The translations under genes were made by a program, and so were the position numbers. The notes below the pieces were generated by a model. It had not been told where the DNA came from and did no database searches. It worked only from the letters and a program-made list of their open reading frames with translations. From Vibrio tubiashii (lineage in GTDB: Bacteria > Pseudomonadota > Gammaproteobacteria > Enterobacterales > Vibrionaceae), in assembly GCF_028551255.1 (NCBI RefSeq), contig NZ_CP117029.1, forward strand, positions 992,001 through 1,056,000: 64,000 nt of DNA, written 5' to 3'. Positions within the stretch are counted from its first letter, which is position 1; the number at the start of each line of letters is the position of its first letter. This document shows, in pieces, positions 56,312 through 64,000 of this stretch.

Positions 56312-56668
56312 CTAAAGGATAGCTAAAAGAATGCCGCCGACAGTTGCCGCTGCGGAAAGATATTGCCCCGCCGAATATGAGCCATCTTGCTCTTCTTCAA
56401 TTTTATCAGGGTGGTCAATACCTAATGCACCGTGAGCGAAAGATTCGACTTTATCACCAACGGTTTTATCCCCTTCTTTGGGTGCCTTGCTTTCTTTTTC
56501 TATTTCTTGAAGCGCTGCCAATAGCGCTTTTCCTTCATCTGAAAGCGTGACTTTATTTTGTTCAACCTTAAGTGGGGCTTGACCCGCATTCGATTCGGGT
56601 GCCGTTGCTTGAGGCTTTACCTGCTGGGTTGGTGACAGCTTTGCCGTCTCCATTCCTACTGGTGTCAT
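56312..56668 (-). CDS. Hypothetical protein with C-terminal helix, 118 residues
   Basis: The first 90 residues are Pro/Gln/Lys/Glu-rich and probably unfolded (KLSPTQQVKPQATAPESNAGQ, with KVTLSDEGKALLAALQEIEKESK). A short hydrophobic segment (SAAATVGGILLAIL) at the end could be a membrane tail. GGAGAG precedes the ATG. I do not recognise the family. It lies between the BCCT and ChaN genes on the same strand with gaps on both sides. Confidence 0.7.
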   Translation of the reverse strand: MTPVGMETAKLSPTQQVKPQATAPESNAGQAPLKVEQNKVTLSDEGKALLAALQEIEKESKAPKEGDKTVGDKVESFAHGALGIDHPDKIEEEQDGSYSAGQYLSAAATVGGILLAIL

Positions 56669-56844
56669 AATGCTCTCCTTACATCATCCTCAGACAATAT
56701 ATCGACCGCTTAGTTAAAAACTTGTGCAAATTATTTAAAATTTGAATTAAAAATAACAAAGCATAAATCATGCCCAATTTATAACTTTCAATCTATCCTT
56801 TCTCATTTGATGGGACTTGATAGTAAGAAGAGCAATTACAGTGC

Positions 56845-57786
56845 CTATTTACACGCTAAATCATCGTTTCGCTTAGATAGATGTTTATAAGCCGCCATTC
56901 TATTTTCCATTTTTACATAGCGAACAGGTGGCGCTAAGACTTCAAGTGGGTAGTCTTGCCCCTCTAACTCTACTGGTGATTCTGTTGGAGTGATGACGAC
57001 GACATTAAGATTCGGGCTGCGCTTAAGAATCGACGCCTTTGTGCCAAAACCTTGCTCTGTATGAAATTTACCTGCGATGTGGATAACTTGTTTACTTGGG
57101 TTACTTGCCAAGTAATTAACGATGCTTTCCGCCATGGTTTCATCCCAAGTCACTTGAGCGGCAAATTGGCGTTCAGTTTGCTCTGGCTTGCCATGGTGCA
57201 TAGAGGCCATGAACTTCTCTTTATAGGCGCTGTTGGATGTATCTATGGTTGCAGCCAATTGCTGTCGTTCGCTGGAAGTTAGCTTGTCGAGGTAGCCAAC
57301 CCCTTGCCTCCCGATGCAGCGCACGATAGGTTTAGGGGCATTCACTGCGATGACATCGAGCTGATTTGCTTTAGCAAACTCAACTAAAGGGCGGTAGTCA
57401 CTTTCATAGTTTGGCCAAGCAGCGCCTTGTTTGATCAGTACTTGTTCACCAATCTCACTTGCTAGATAAGAATCAACAACGTTTTGTTTATCGCGTGAGA
57501 ATTGCTCCATGGAAAGCGCGATATCTTTGCTTTGCTTGACGAGTTGCCTAAGCAGATCAACTTGGAAGCGATGGATACCTGCATGGGTGTGCCATTCACC
57601 AACAAGAATGACATCGGCAGTTTTCAGTGGTTCTGGAAGCGAATCAATAGAAACGACTTGTTTTTCAGGTGTGTAGAGCTGGTAGTCGTAGTAACTGCTA
57701 ATTGATTGTTGCTCGGGAGAAAGAGGGGAACTTGAACAAGCAGCAAGAGCAAAGCAGCTTAGAGAAGTGGCAATGAGCCTAAACAT
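56845..57786 (-). CDS. chaN: ChaN-family lipoprotein
   Basis: 313 residues with lipobox LAAC (Cys17) and the ChaN domain: VGEWHTHAGIHRFQ near residue 81, MEQFSRDKQNVVDSYL and HIAGKFHTEQGFGT. ChaN-family lipoproteins such as that of Campylobacter bind heme and are iron-regulated, so a role in heme or iron uptake is possible. Its ribosome-binding site GGAGG (57793-57797) lies 6 nt before the ATG but inside a 12-bp perfect hairpin. rlmA ends 75 nt upstream on the same strand. Confidence 0.87.
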   Translation of the reverse strand: MFRLIATSLSCFALAACSSSPLSPEQQSISSYYDYQLYTPEKQVVSIDSLPEPLKTADVILVGEWHTHAGIHRFQVDLLRQLVKQSKDIALSMEQFSRDKQNVVDSYLASEIGEQVLIKQGAAWPNYESDYRPLVEFAKANQLDVIAVNAPKPIVRCIGRQGVGYLDKLTSSERQQLAATIDTSNSAYKEKFMASMHHGKPEQTERQFAAQVTWDETMAESIVNYLASNPSKQVIHIAGKFHTEQGFGTKASILKRSPNLNVVVITPTESPVELEGQDYPLEVLAPPVRYVKMENRMAAYKHLSKRNDDLACK

Positions 57787-57789
57787 AAA

Positions 57790-57829
57790 TGGCCTCCATT
57801 AGATTGTTCGGCAATAGTAATGGAGGCCA
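57790..57829 (-). promoter_or_regulatory. Hairpin occluding the chaN ribosome-binding site
   Basis: On the minus strand TGGCCTCCATTA pairs perfectly with TAATGGAGGCCA (12 bp). Inside, ATTG and CAAT add four pairs round a CCGAA loop. The 3' arm contains the GGAGG site of chaN and the 5' arm supplies CCTCC. No T tract follows, so this is a translation-control structure rather than a terminator. Confidence 0.8.
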
Positions 57830-57861
57830 GAATAGAGTTCAATAAAAATGAGAATTATTAT

Positions 57862-58689
57862 CTATTGAGGTGCTTTCTTGCGATATATGCGGATCATAAA
57901 ATCAGCCTCACACTCAAAAAGTGTAGCTGACTTTAGCTTGTCACGAAGAGTGTCAGACGCTTTCCACGCAAATGGCGTCATCTGCAGCAGATCGTAACCA
58001 TCACCATCGCTGAGCTGCATTACGTATGACAATTTTTCTTGCTGTTCTAACTCAAAACCAGCAATGATTTCAGCTTCTTCACTGTGAAGCCTAACATCAG
58101 GATAGATTTCGTCTCTAAGTTGGTAGAGGTGGCGTCCTGCAGGGGTTACAGTGACAACAAAACCTGAATCAGCAACCACGCGAGACAGTTCTTCTGCTTT
58201 GCATGGCGCGTAGATACGCAGTACCGCATCTAGGCTGCCGTTTTCAAACGGTAAGCGATGGCTTGAAGCAACCGAAAAATGACAGTTTGAGTAGCGCTTA
58301 GCGGCGTAGCGAATCGCAACTTTAGAGATATCTAATCCGTAGGTTTTGGATTGCGCATATTGGTTTGCTAGATGGGAGGCCACTTCTGTCGTGTAGTAAC
58401 CCTCACCGCAACCAATATCAAGAAGCCGATGCTGTGAGCCTGAAAGGAGCTCAGCACATAACTGAGCCACACGCTCTTTAAGTGGGCGATAGTGATCTAT
58501 TTCAAGAAAGCGACGACGCGCCTGCATCATGTCTTTATTATCGCCGGGATCTTTAGAACGCTTGTGCTGAACAGGCATTAGATTGATATAACCTTCCTTC
58601 GCTAGGTCAAAGGCGTGATTGTTCTGACAACGATATGTGCGCTCTGAAAGCGTAAGGTTCTCGTGACATAAAGGGCAGGTGTAAGACAT
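57862..58689 (-). CDS. rlmA: 23S rRNA (guanine-745 N1)-methyltransferase RlmA
   Basis: 275 residues. The N-terminal zinc-binding motif uses Cys5, Cys8, Cys21 and His25 (CPLC...CQNNH), followed by FDLAKEGYINLMPVQHKRSKDPGDNKDM and the SAM-binding motif LLDIGCGEGYYT near residue 92. It methylates N1 of G745 in 23S rRNA. The zinc ligand spacing and the 'GDNKDM' region match the RlmA family well. Confidence 0.95.
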   Translation of the reverse strand: MSYTCPLCHENLTLSERTYRCQNNHAFDLAKEGYINLMPVQHKRSKDPGDNKDMMQARRRFLEIDHYRPLKERVAQLCAELLSGSQHRLLDIGCGEGYYTTEVASHLANQYAQSKTYGLDISKVAIRYAAKRYSNCHFSVASSHRLPFENGSLDAVLRIYAPCKAEELSRVVADSGFVVTVTPAGRHLYQLRDEIYPDVRLHSEEAEIIAGFELEQQEKLSYVMQLSDGDGYDLLQMTPFAWKASDTLRDKLKSATLFECEADFMIRIYRKKAPQ

Positions 58690-58765
58690 AACAGGCTCTG
58701 GTGAAAACTAACAAGGCGGAGTTTATCAGGAAGCGTAAAGTCAAACTAGCAAGCAGAGGGCTGAC

Positions 58766-58797
58766 TCAACAAAAAAGCAGCGCCGCGGCGCTGCTTA
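58766..58797 (-). terminator. Terminator of the chemoreceptor gene
   Basis: AGCAGCGCCGCGGCGCTGCT is a perfect 20-nt palindrome which forms a 7-8 bp GC stem; on the minus strand it is followed by TTTTTTG. It follows the MCP stop at 58818 on that strand. Confidence 0.92.
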
Positions 58798-58817
58798 TGA
58801 TTGCAAAAGCTAGAAAC

Positions 58818-60854
58818 TTAGTGGAAGAAGTCCACTTGTTGTTTCAATGACGCCGCTTGCTTAATCAAATGATCGGCGCTTTGGGTCGTTTTAGCGCTTG
58901 TCTCACGACTTTCTCGGTTTAACTCACTGATAGAATTTGCGTTAGAGGCGATCTCTTGGGAGACATTGGCCTGCTCTTCGGAAGTCGCGGCAATGGTATC
59001 CGCCTGACCTGCAATAGACTGAACTTGAGATGCAATCGTTTCGAGTGCTATGCCCGCTTCTTGTGCCTTGTCTAACACTTGATTGGCATTGACTTGGCTC
59101 TTGTTCATCATATCCACCGCATTACTGGTTGAGCCTTTAAGCTTATCAATGATAGACACCACGTCTTTTACTGAAGTCTGAGTTCTGTGGGCCAGAGTTC
59201 GCACTTCATCAGCAACGACTGCAAACCCACGACCTTGCTCGCCCGCCCGAGCTGCTTCGATTGCCGCATTAAGCGCCAGTAGGTTAGTTTGTTCGGCGAT
59301 CTCATCGATCATTTTAGTCACGGTTTGAATCGCTTCACTGTCAAGGTTGACTTGCTCAATCGCCTTCGCTGAGTTGTCTAACTGGTCGTTAAGCTGGGCG
59401 ATATCGATGCAGACATTTTCCACAACATCGAGCCCTGATTGACTGTCCTGATTGGTCAAGCGAACATTTTCTGCAATCGCTTCCACCTGCTGAGCAACCG
59501 CCTGTGCAGAAGAGGCCATCTCTTCGATTGCTGTGGCCACTTGCTCTACTTGTTGCTGTTGAATATCAGATTGGCTTAAATTGTGTGCGGCGTCGCTAGA
59601 CACGCTTTGAGATGCTGTCTGAACGGCGTCACTGGTCGAACGGATTTCACCGACTAAGGTGTTGAGCTGTGTTGCCATATTCGCAACCCCATTGCTGAGG
59701 TTAATAATCTCGTTGTTTGACGCTTTACCCGTCGAAGGGATATCTAGGCTAACTTCTCCTTTTGCCAGTCTCGTCATATAGCTATTTAATACGGTCAGTG
59801 GCTTTAGATTACGATTTAGGAAAACGGTTAGAATGATAAACGTCGCGATCGCAACAATTGTGGCAATGGTAATAATGAGCTTAAGTAGCGTGTCACTTCC
59901 TTTGGTTACTTCCTTAATGAAGGTGCCGCCTAGTAGCTTCCAGTTCCAGCCAGGAACTTCGGTATAAACAAGATATTTCTCCCCAACCGTACCTTGATAT
60001 TCATAAGGGTAACGAATCAAGCCACTTTTTTGCTCAAATATTTGATGGAATGGTTTGTTGCCATCGTAGTCAGCCACCTCAATGATTGACGGGGCACTTT
60101 CATCATGAACAGGATGCAGCAAGTATTTACCGAGATTATCTTCTCGGTTGTCGACCACAATGGTGTATCCCGTCTCACCCCATGTTATGGATTCCAGAGA
60201 CTTATAGAGATCTTGAGTCGCTTGTTCGACCGGCAGTCCAATGAATGAGAGACCGTTTACTTGTCCAGAAGCGTTTTTGATTGGAGCGTAGTAGGTGATG
60301 TAACTTTCACCAAACAGTTTAACTTGCGCGTAGTATGGCTGACCGTTGATTAATTGGTTATAGCCAGGATGGTCCTTACCTAGAGTTGAACCGACAACGC
60401 GTTGACCAGAAGGATCTTTTAAAGAAGTCGCAACGCGAATGAAATCACCGTTCAAAGGAGCAAAGATAGTGGCTACCGCGCCAGTATCACGAGTAAAACT
60501 ATCTACAAGTTTCGTATCACCAATTAAGCTCTCGCCATATTGGGTAATGTTAGGGATCGACTTACCGTTAAAATCGACGCTGTAATCCTCGACATAAACA
60601 CCGGCGAGATAGCCATTTCTAAAGGTAGATTCGAGTACTTTAGCGGTATGTAAATAGGCATCAAATTGACCTGCGATGGTCATCGCCATGGCTTCGACTT
60701 CGGCTTGGTGTCCTTTCAGTGTGGTATCGAGCAGTACTTTGGAAGCATTGCGATAAACGAGGGTTGCTGTACCCGCAAACGAAATTAGCAAACAAAGCAA
60801 TATGACCAGTTTTAGCTGAAAACCGACGCTTTGATTTTTGAGTTTTTCGAACAT
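58818..60854 (-). CDS. Methyl-accepting chemotaxis protein with Cache sensor domain
   Basis: 678 residues. A transmembrane helix (about 13-34) precedes a Cache-type periplasmic sensor domain (about 35-310), a second helix (about 324-348), a HAMP domain and the methyl-accepting region. The tip segment [38 protein letters not shown] is strictly conserved. The sensor contains [22 protein letters not shown] and [20 protein letters not shown] motifs of Cache domains, but the ligand is unknown. The stop precedes a strong terminator. Confidence 0.96.
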   Translation of the reverse strand: MFEKLKNQSVGFQLKLVILLCLLISFAGTATLVYRNASKVLLDTTLKGHQAEVEAMAMTIAGQFDAYLHTAKVLESTFRNGYLAGVYVEDYSVDFNGKSIPNITQYGESLIGDTKLVDSFTRDTGAVATIFAPLNGDFIRVATSLKDPSGQRVVGSTLGKDHPGYNQLINGQPYYAQVKLFGESYITYYAPIKNASGQVNGLSFIGLPVEQATQDLYKSLESITWGETGYTIVVDNREDNLGKYLLHPVHDESAPSIIEVADYDGNKPFHQIFEQKSGLIRYPYEYQGTVGEKYLVYTEVPGWNWKLLGGTFIKEVTKGSDTLLKLIITIATIVAIATFIILTVFLNRNLKPLTVLNSYMTRLAKGEVSLDIPSTGKASNNEIINLSNGVANMATQLNTLVGEIRSTSDAVQTASQSVSSDAAHNLSQSDIQQQQVEQVATAIEEMASSAQAVAQQVEAIAENVRLTNQDSQSGLDVVENVCIDIAQLNDQLDNSAKAIEQVNLDSEAIQTVTKMIDEIAEQTNLLALNAAIEAARAGEQGRGFAVVADEVRTLAHRTQTSVKDVVSIIDKLKGSTSNAVDMMNKSQVNANQVLDKAQEAGIALETIASQVQSIAGQADTIAATSEEQANVSQEIASNANSISELNRESRETSAKTTQSADHLIKQAASLKQQVDFFH

Positions 60855-61057
60855 TTCTAGTTATCCTGTCTTTTATAGACTCTTGTTATCATTGAAAAAT
60901 GAATCTTTCAGCAGCAAAAAATCAGGAATAATAATAGCGATTTATAAAATGTCTATAATTGATTCGTATTAATGATTTTAAAGATAACGGAGTCGAAGGT
61001 GCAAAGGCTGCACGCCTAGAAGCAAAAGACCGGACGGAGAATGAAGAAATTTCGGCG

Positions 61058-61091
61058 AAAAGCAAAGCCGCAGGTATAGTGACCCGCGGCG
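61058..61091 (-). terminator. Terminator of yeaD
   Basis: On the minus strand GCCGCGGG / CCTGCGGC (one mismatch) with a TCACTATA loop is followed by TTTGCTTTT, directly after the yeaD stop at 61098. Confidence 0.8.
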
Positions 61092-61097
61092 AATGAT

Positions 61098-61982
61098 TTA
61101 CTTGTTGGAAATCTTGGTGATCAATTGATAACTTTCATTGGGTTGCAGTGTTTGACCTTGCTCGATTGAAGGCGCATGCAGGGTTGACTCAACACACAGG
61201 AAGGTCTTGTAACCGTCGTCCTGCATATCAGCCATTCCTTGAGCGCCTTCCGACCATGGATTCCACAGTACAGCGGAATTGTGACCTTGGTTTTCAACCA
61301 CTACTGAGCGATTTAGGACAGGGTCTTCAACGACAATCTGTTCTAACGGTTGTGTGTAAACACGGTCAATGGTGTCAGTCAGTTGCAGTATATCGCCACC
61401 TTGGCAAACTTCACCACCTTTCAGGCTATCAATGTACTCTGCGCCCATGCCAGTTGTTTTCGTTTGCTCAATATCGCCAACGGTTAAGTAGGTGTGCAGA
61501 GCGCCAGAGAACGTCCAAGGTTGGTCATCGGTGTTAATCACATCTAAGGTGACTTTAAGCTCATCGCCAATTTCAACCAGTAGATGAGCTTGGAATTGGT
61601 GAGGCCACACTGCCAGTGTTGATTCGGATGGCAATAAACCAAGCTCAATGATTACCCCATTTTCATTCTCACGATGTTCAAGCAGTGTCCATTCACTGTT
61701 ACGCGCAAAACCATGAGCAGGTGCAGCGATACGGCCAAACCATGGCCAGCAAACTGGAATACCACCGCGTAGTGCTGCTTTACCATCAAAGACAGCTTGC
61801 TCGCTCATCCAGATGAGGTCTTCTTGACCTTGGGGCTTAAATGAAAGGACATGTCCACCATGAAGGGCAATGCCCGCGCTGGCTTTATCATGTATTACGC
61901 GAACGACCTTCACTTGATCGATTTCTACGATTGTGACGTTATCAGAGAGAACAGTAAGGGCAGGGAGAGTGGTTAAATCCAT
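61098..61982 (-). CDS. yeaD: D-hexose-6-phosphate mutarotase YeaD
   Basis: 294-residue aldose-1-epimerase-fold enzyme that interconverts alpha and beta anomers of glucose-6-phosphate and related sugar phosphates. The motifs GGIPVCWPWFG, AHGFARNSEWTL and the C-terminal FLCVESTLHAPSIEQGQTL are family typical; Glu in the latter would be catalytic. It follows gapA on the same strand but has its own AGGAAA site, and the gapA terminator lies between, so it is expressed partly by read-through. Confidence 0.95.
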   Translation of the reverse strand: MDLTTLPALTVLSDNVTIVEIDQVKVVRVIHDKASAGIALHGGHVLSFKPQGQEDLIWMSEQAVFDGKAALRGGIPVCWPWFGRIAAPAHGFARNSEWTLLEHRENENGVIIELGLLPSESTLAVWPHQFQAHLLVEIGDELKVTLDVINTDDQPWTFSGALHTYLTVGDIEQTKTTGMGAEYIDSLKGGEVCQGGDILQLTDTIDRVYTQPLEQIVVEDPVLNRSVVVENQGHNSAVLWNPWSEGAQGMADMQDDGYKTFLCVESTLHAPSIEQGQTLQPNESYQLITKISNK

Positions 61983-62023
61983 GTTCTGTTTCCTAGTTCA
62001 ATTAGAGACTCAAAATTCAGATA

Positions 62024-62053
62024 CAAAAAAGGCGACTCGAAAGTCGCCTTTTA
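62024..62053 (-). terminator. Terminator of gapA
   Basis: AAAGGCGACT / AGTCGCCTTT with a loop of four, followed on the minus strand by TTTTTTG. It lies 38 nt after the gapA stop and before yeaD. Confidence 0.92.
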
Positions 62054-62090
62054 CAAGATTCTGCGCTAAACGCTAATCTTTAAGTAATGA

Positions 62091-63149
<1,059 letters not shown>

Positions 63150-63165
63150 TCAAAATCTGCAACAG

Positions 63166-63194
63166 ATAATCGGACTTAACTTGTTTAAAGTCAA
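63166..63194 (-). promoter_or_regulatory. gapA promoter
   Basis: On the minus strand TTGACT (63189-63194) and GATTAT (63166-63171) are separated by 17 nt, giving a start near 63159 and a leader of about 70 nt. An A8-GCGTCGC-T7 inverted repeat lies just upstream at 63193-63214. Confidence 0.65.
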
Positions 63195-63214
63195 AAAAAA
63201 GCGTCGCTTTTTTT
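63193..63214. repeat. A-tract/T-tract inverted repeat upstream of gapA
   Basis: A8-GC-GTC-GC-T7 forms a 9-bp stem with a 3-nt loop. It could act as a bidirectional terminator insulating the divergent gapA and msrB or as an UP-like element for gapA, and no gene ends here. Confidence 0.5.
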
Positions 63215-63421
63215 CACAATTAGTCTTAATTGGCGATGTTTTGAACGGAAAACTGATTTTTTCCCTAACCAGTTGACGTAAAATAGTTCAGATGTCGACA
63301 GCGATGCTGAAAGTTTAACCATCCTGTTATGGTTTCAAAGTATGTGCTACAAAAGTAATTGAGTGCAAGTTTTTCAAAAAAAAAGTCATAATTAAAAATG
63401 AGAATATGGAGATTTGTTGCC

Positions 63422-63826
63422 GTGGAACAAAACAAAGAAAAAATGATGAAGCCTGATGAGTACTGGCGTGAAGTGCTATCGGATGAAGAATATAGGGTGT
63501 GTCGAAAGCAAGGGACAGAAGCGCCTTTTAGCGGTAAGTTGTTGCATAACAAAGAGACGGGTATTTACTCATGTACCTGTTGCCAAGCGCCTCTTTTCAG
63601 CTCTGATAACAAATACGACTCTGGGTGTGGTTGGCCGAGTTTTGATGCCCCTGCATCGAGTGAGGCTATTCGTTATTTAGAGGATCTGAGTCACGGAATG
63701 GTGCGTACAGAGATAAGGTGTGCAGCCTGTGATAGCCATTTAGGTCACGTTTTTCCTGATGGGCCAAAAACAACAGGTGAAAGGTTCTGTGTTAACTCTG
63801 TGTCGTTAATTTTCAACAATTCATAA
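63422..63826 (+). CDS. msrB: Peptide-methionine (R)-S-oxide reductase MsrB
   Basis: 134 residues from the GTG at 63422 (GGAG about 10 nt upstream); an ATG at 63398 lacks a site and an ATG at 63443 is possible. It repairs R-methionine sulfoxide. Zinc ligands Cys51, Cys54, Cys100 and Cys103, the resolving Cys69 region SGCGWPSF and the catalytic Cys123 in RFCVNS are all present. It is divergent from gapA, as in E. coli. Confidence 0.95.
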   Translation: MEQNKEKMMKPDEYWREVLSDEEYRVCRKQGTEAPFSGKLLHNKETGIYSCTCCQAPLFSSDNKYDSGCGWPSFDAPASSEAIRYLEDLSHGMVRTEIRCAACDSHLGHVFPDGPKTTGERFCVNSVSLIFNNS

Positions 63827-63850
63827 AAAAGCGGTGATTTAATCACCGCT
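63824..63850 (-). terminator. Terminator of the partial minus-strand gene
   Basis: AGCGGTGA / TCACCGCT hairpin; on the minus strand it is followed by TTTTTTATG, a strong tail. It overlaps the last codon of msrB and is weak for the plus strand. Confidence 0.85.
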
Positions 63851-63873
63851 CTCTGTTTCATCCTTACATTTGT

Positions 63874-64000
63874 CTAAGATTGCTTAAATTTAGGGATCAT
63901 CGCTGCGTTGAAGGTGCCGCTCATGATGGCATCTTCAAACTGGTCAGCAATTTCATCAAGTTGGTCGTAAACACTCTTATCAAATCCATACAGCAGCTGA
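63874..64000 (-). CDS. Unidentified protein, C-terminal fragment (gene continues beyond window)
   Basis: On the minus strand a frame entering from the window end encodes about 41 residues ending FNAAMIPKFKQS before TAG at 63874-63876: LLYGFDKSVYDQLDEIADQF then EDAIMSGTFNAAMIPKFKQS. It is placed right before a strong terminator, as a gene end should be. The fragment is too short for me to identify; no homology is claimed. Confidence 0.7.
   Translation of the reverse strand, partial: QLLYGFDKSVYDQLDEIADQFEDAIMSGTFNAAMIPKFKQS

Noticed and set aside
61148..61537. 129-codon plus-strand frame in yeaD
   Set aside because: Antisense of a clear sugar-phosphate mutarotase; residue composition is unlike a real protein.

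Overview
The window looks like a chromosomal segment of a Vibrio (Gammaproteobacteria, Vibrionaceae). The evidence is the polar chemotaxis pair parC/parP between cheB and cheW, two tandem FadL porins next to an ECF sigma/anti-sigma pair and fadIJ, and a type VI secretion (T6SS) cluster whose gene order I recall as that of the V. cholerae major cluster (PAAR, tssBCEFG, FHA protein, tssJKL, clpV, vasH, vasI, tssA, tssM, vasL). Nearly all genes are intact. The window starts inside cheB and ends inside an unidentified minus-strand gene. I saw no tRNA, rRNA, CRISPR array, insertion sequence or integrase.

Layout. 1-3902: end of a chemotaxis operon (cheB, parC, parP, cheW, DUF2802 protein). 4092-11138: complete cytochrome c maturation operon ccmABCDEFGHI, followed by mlaA. 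12031-16526 (minus): two FadL porins, an anti-sigma factor and its ECF sigma factor. 16600-17115: intergenic region with an orphan terminator (possible small RNA) and a fadI promoter overlapped by a FadR-like operator. 17116-20546: fadI and fadJ. 20640-24213: nitroreductase, LysR regulator, RssB-like response regulator, a 43-residue membrane peptide and a YbaN-like protein with no ordinary start codon. 24382-28105: apt, dnaX (with a programmed -1 frameshift signal), ybaB and recR. 28199-29181 (minus): an outer-membrane barrel protein and a cysteine-cluster protein.

29200-51848 is the T6SS island. An AT-rich leader carries a good sigma-54 (-24/-12) promoter before the PAAR gene. The cluster encodes sheath, baseplate, membrane complex, ClpV and the sigma-54 activator VasH, but hcp and vgrG are absent from the window, so tube and spike must be encoded elsewhere. 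51974-64000 is mostly housekeeping: ycgN, an MscS-family channel, a BCCT transporter, a small unknown protein, chaN, rlmA, a chemoreceptor, yeaD, gapA and msrB.

The most useful new observations are regulatory: the sigma-54 promoter and upstream dyad that could link VasH to its own cluster, a 12-bp perfect hairpin that would hide the chaN ribosome-binding site, a GUGA-loop hairpin holding a possible vasL start, the candidate small RNA upstream of fadI, the FadR operator on the fadI promoter, the dnaX frameshift, and the apparent ATC start of ybaN.
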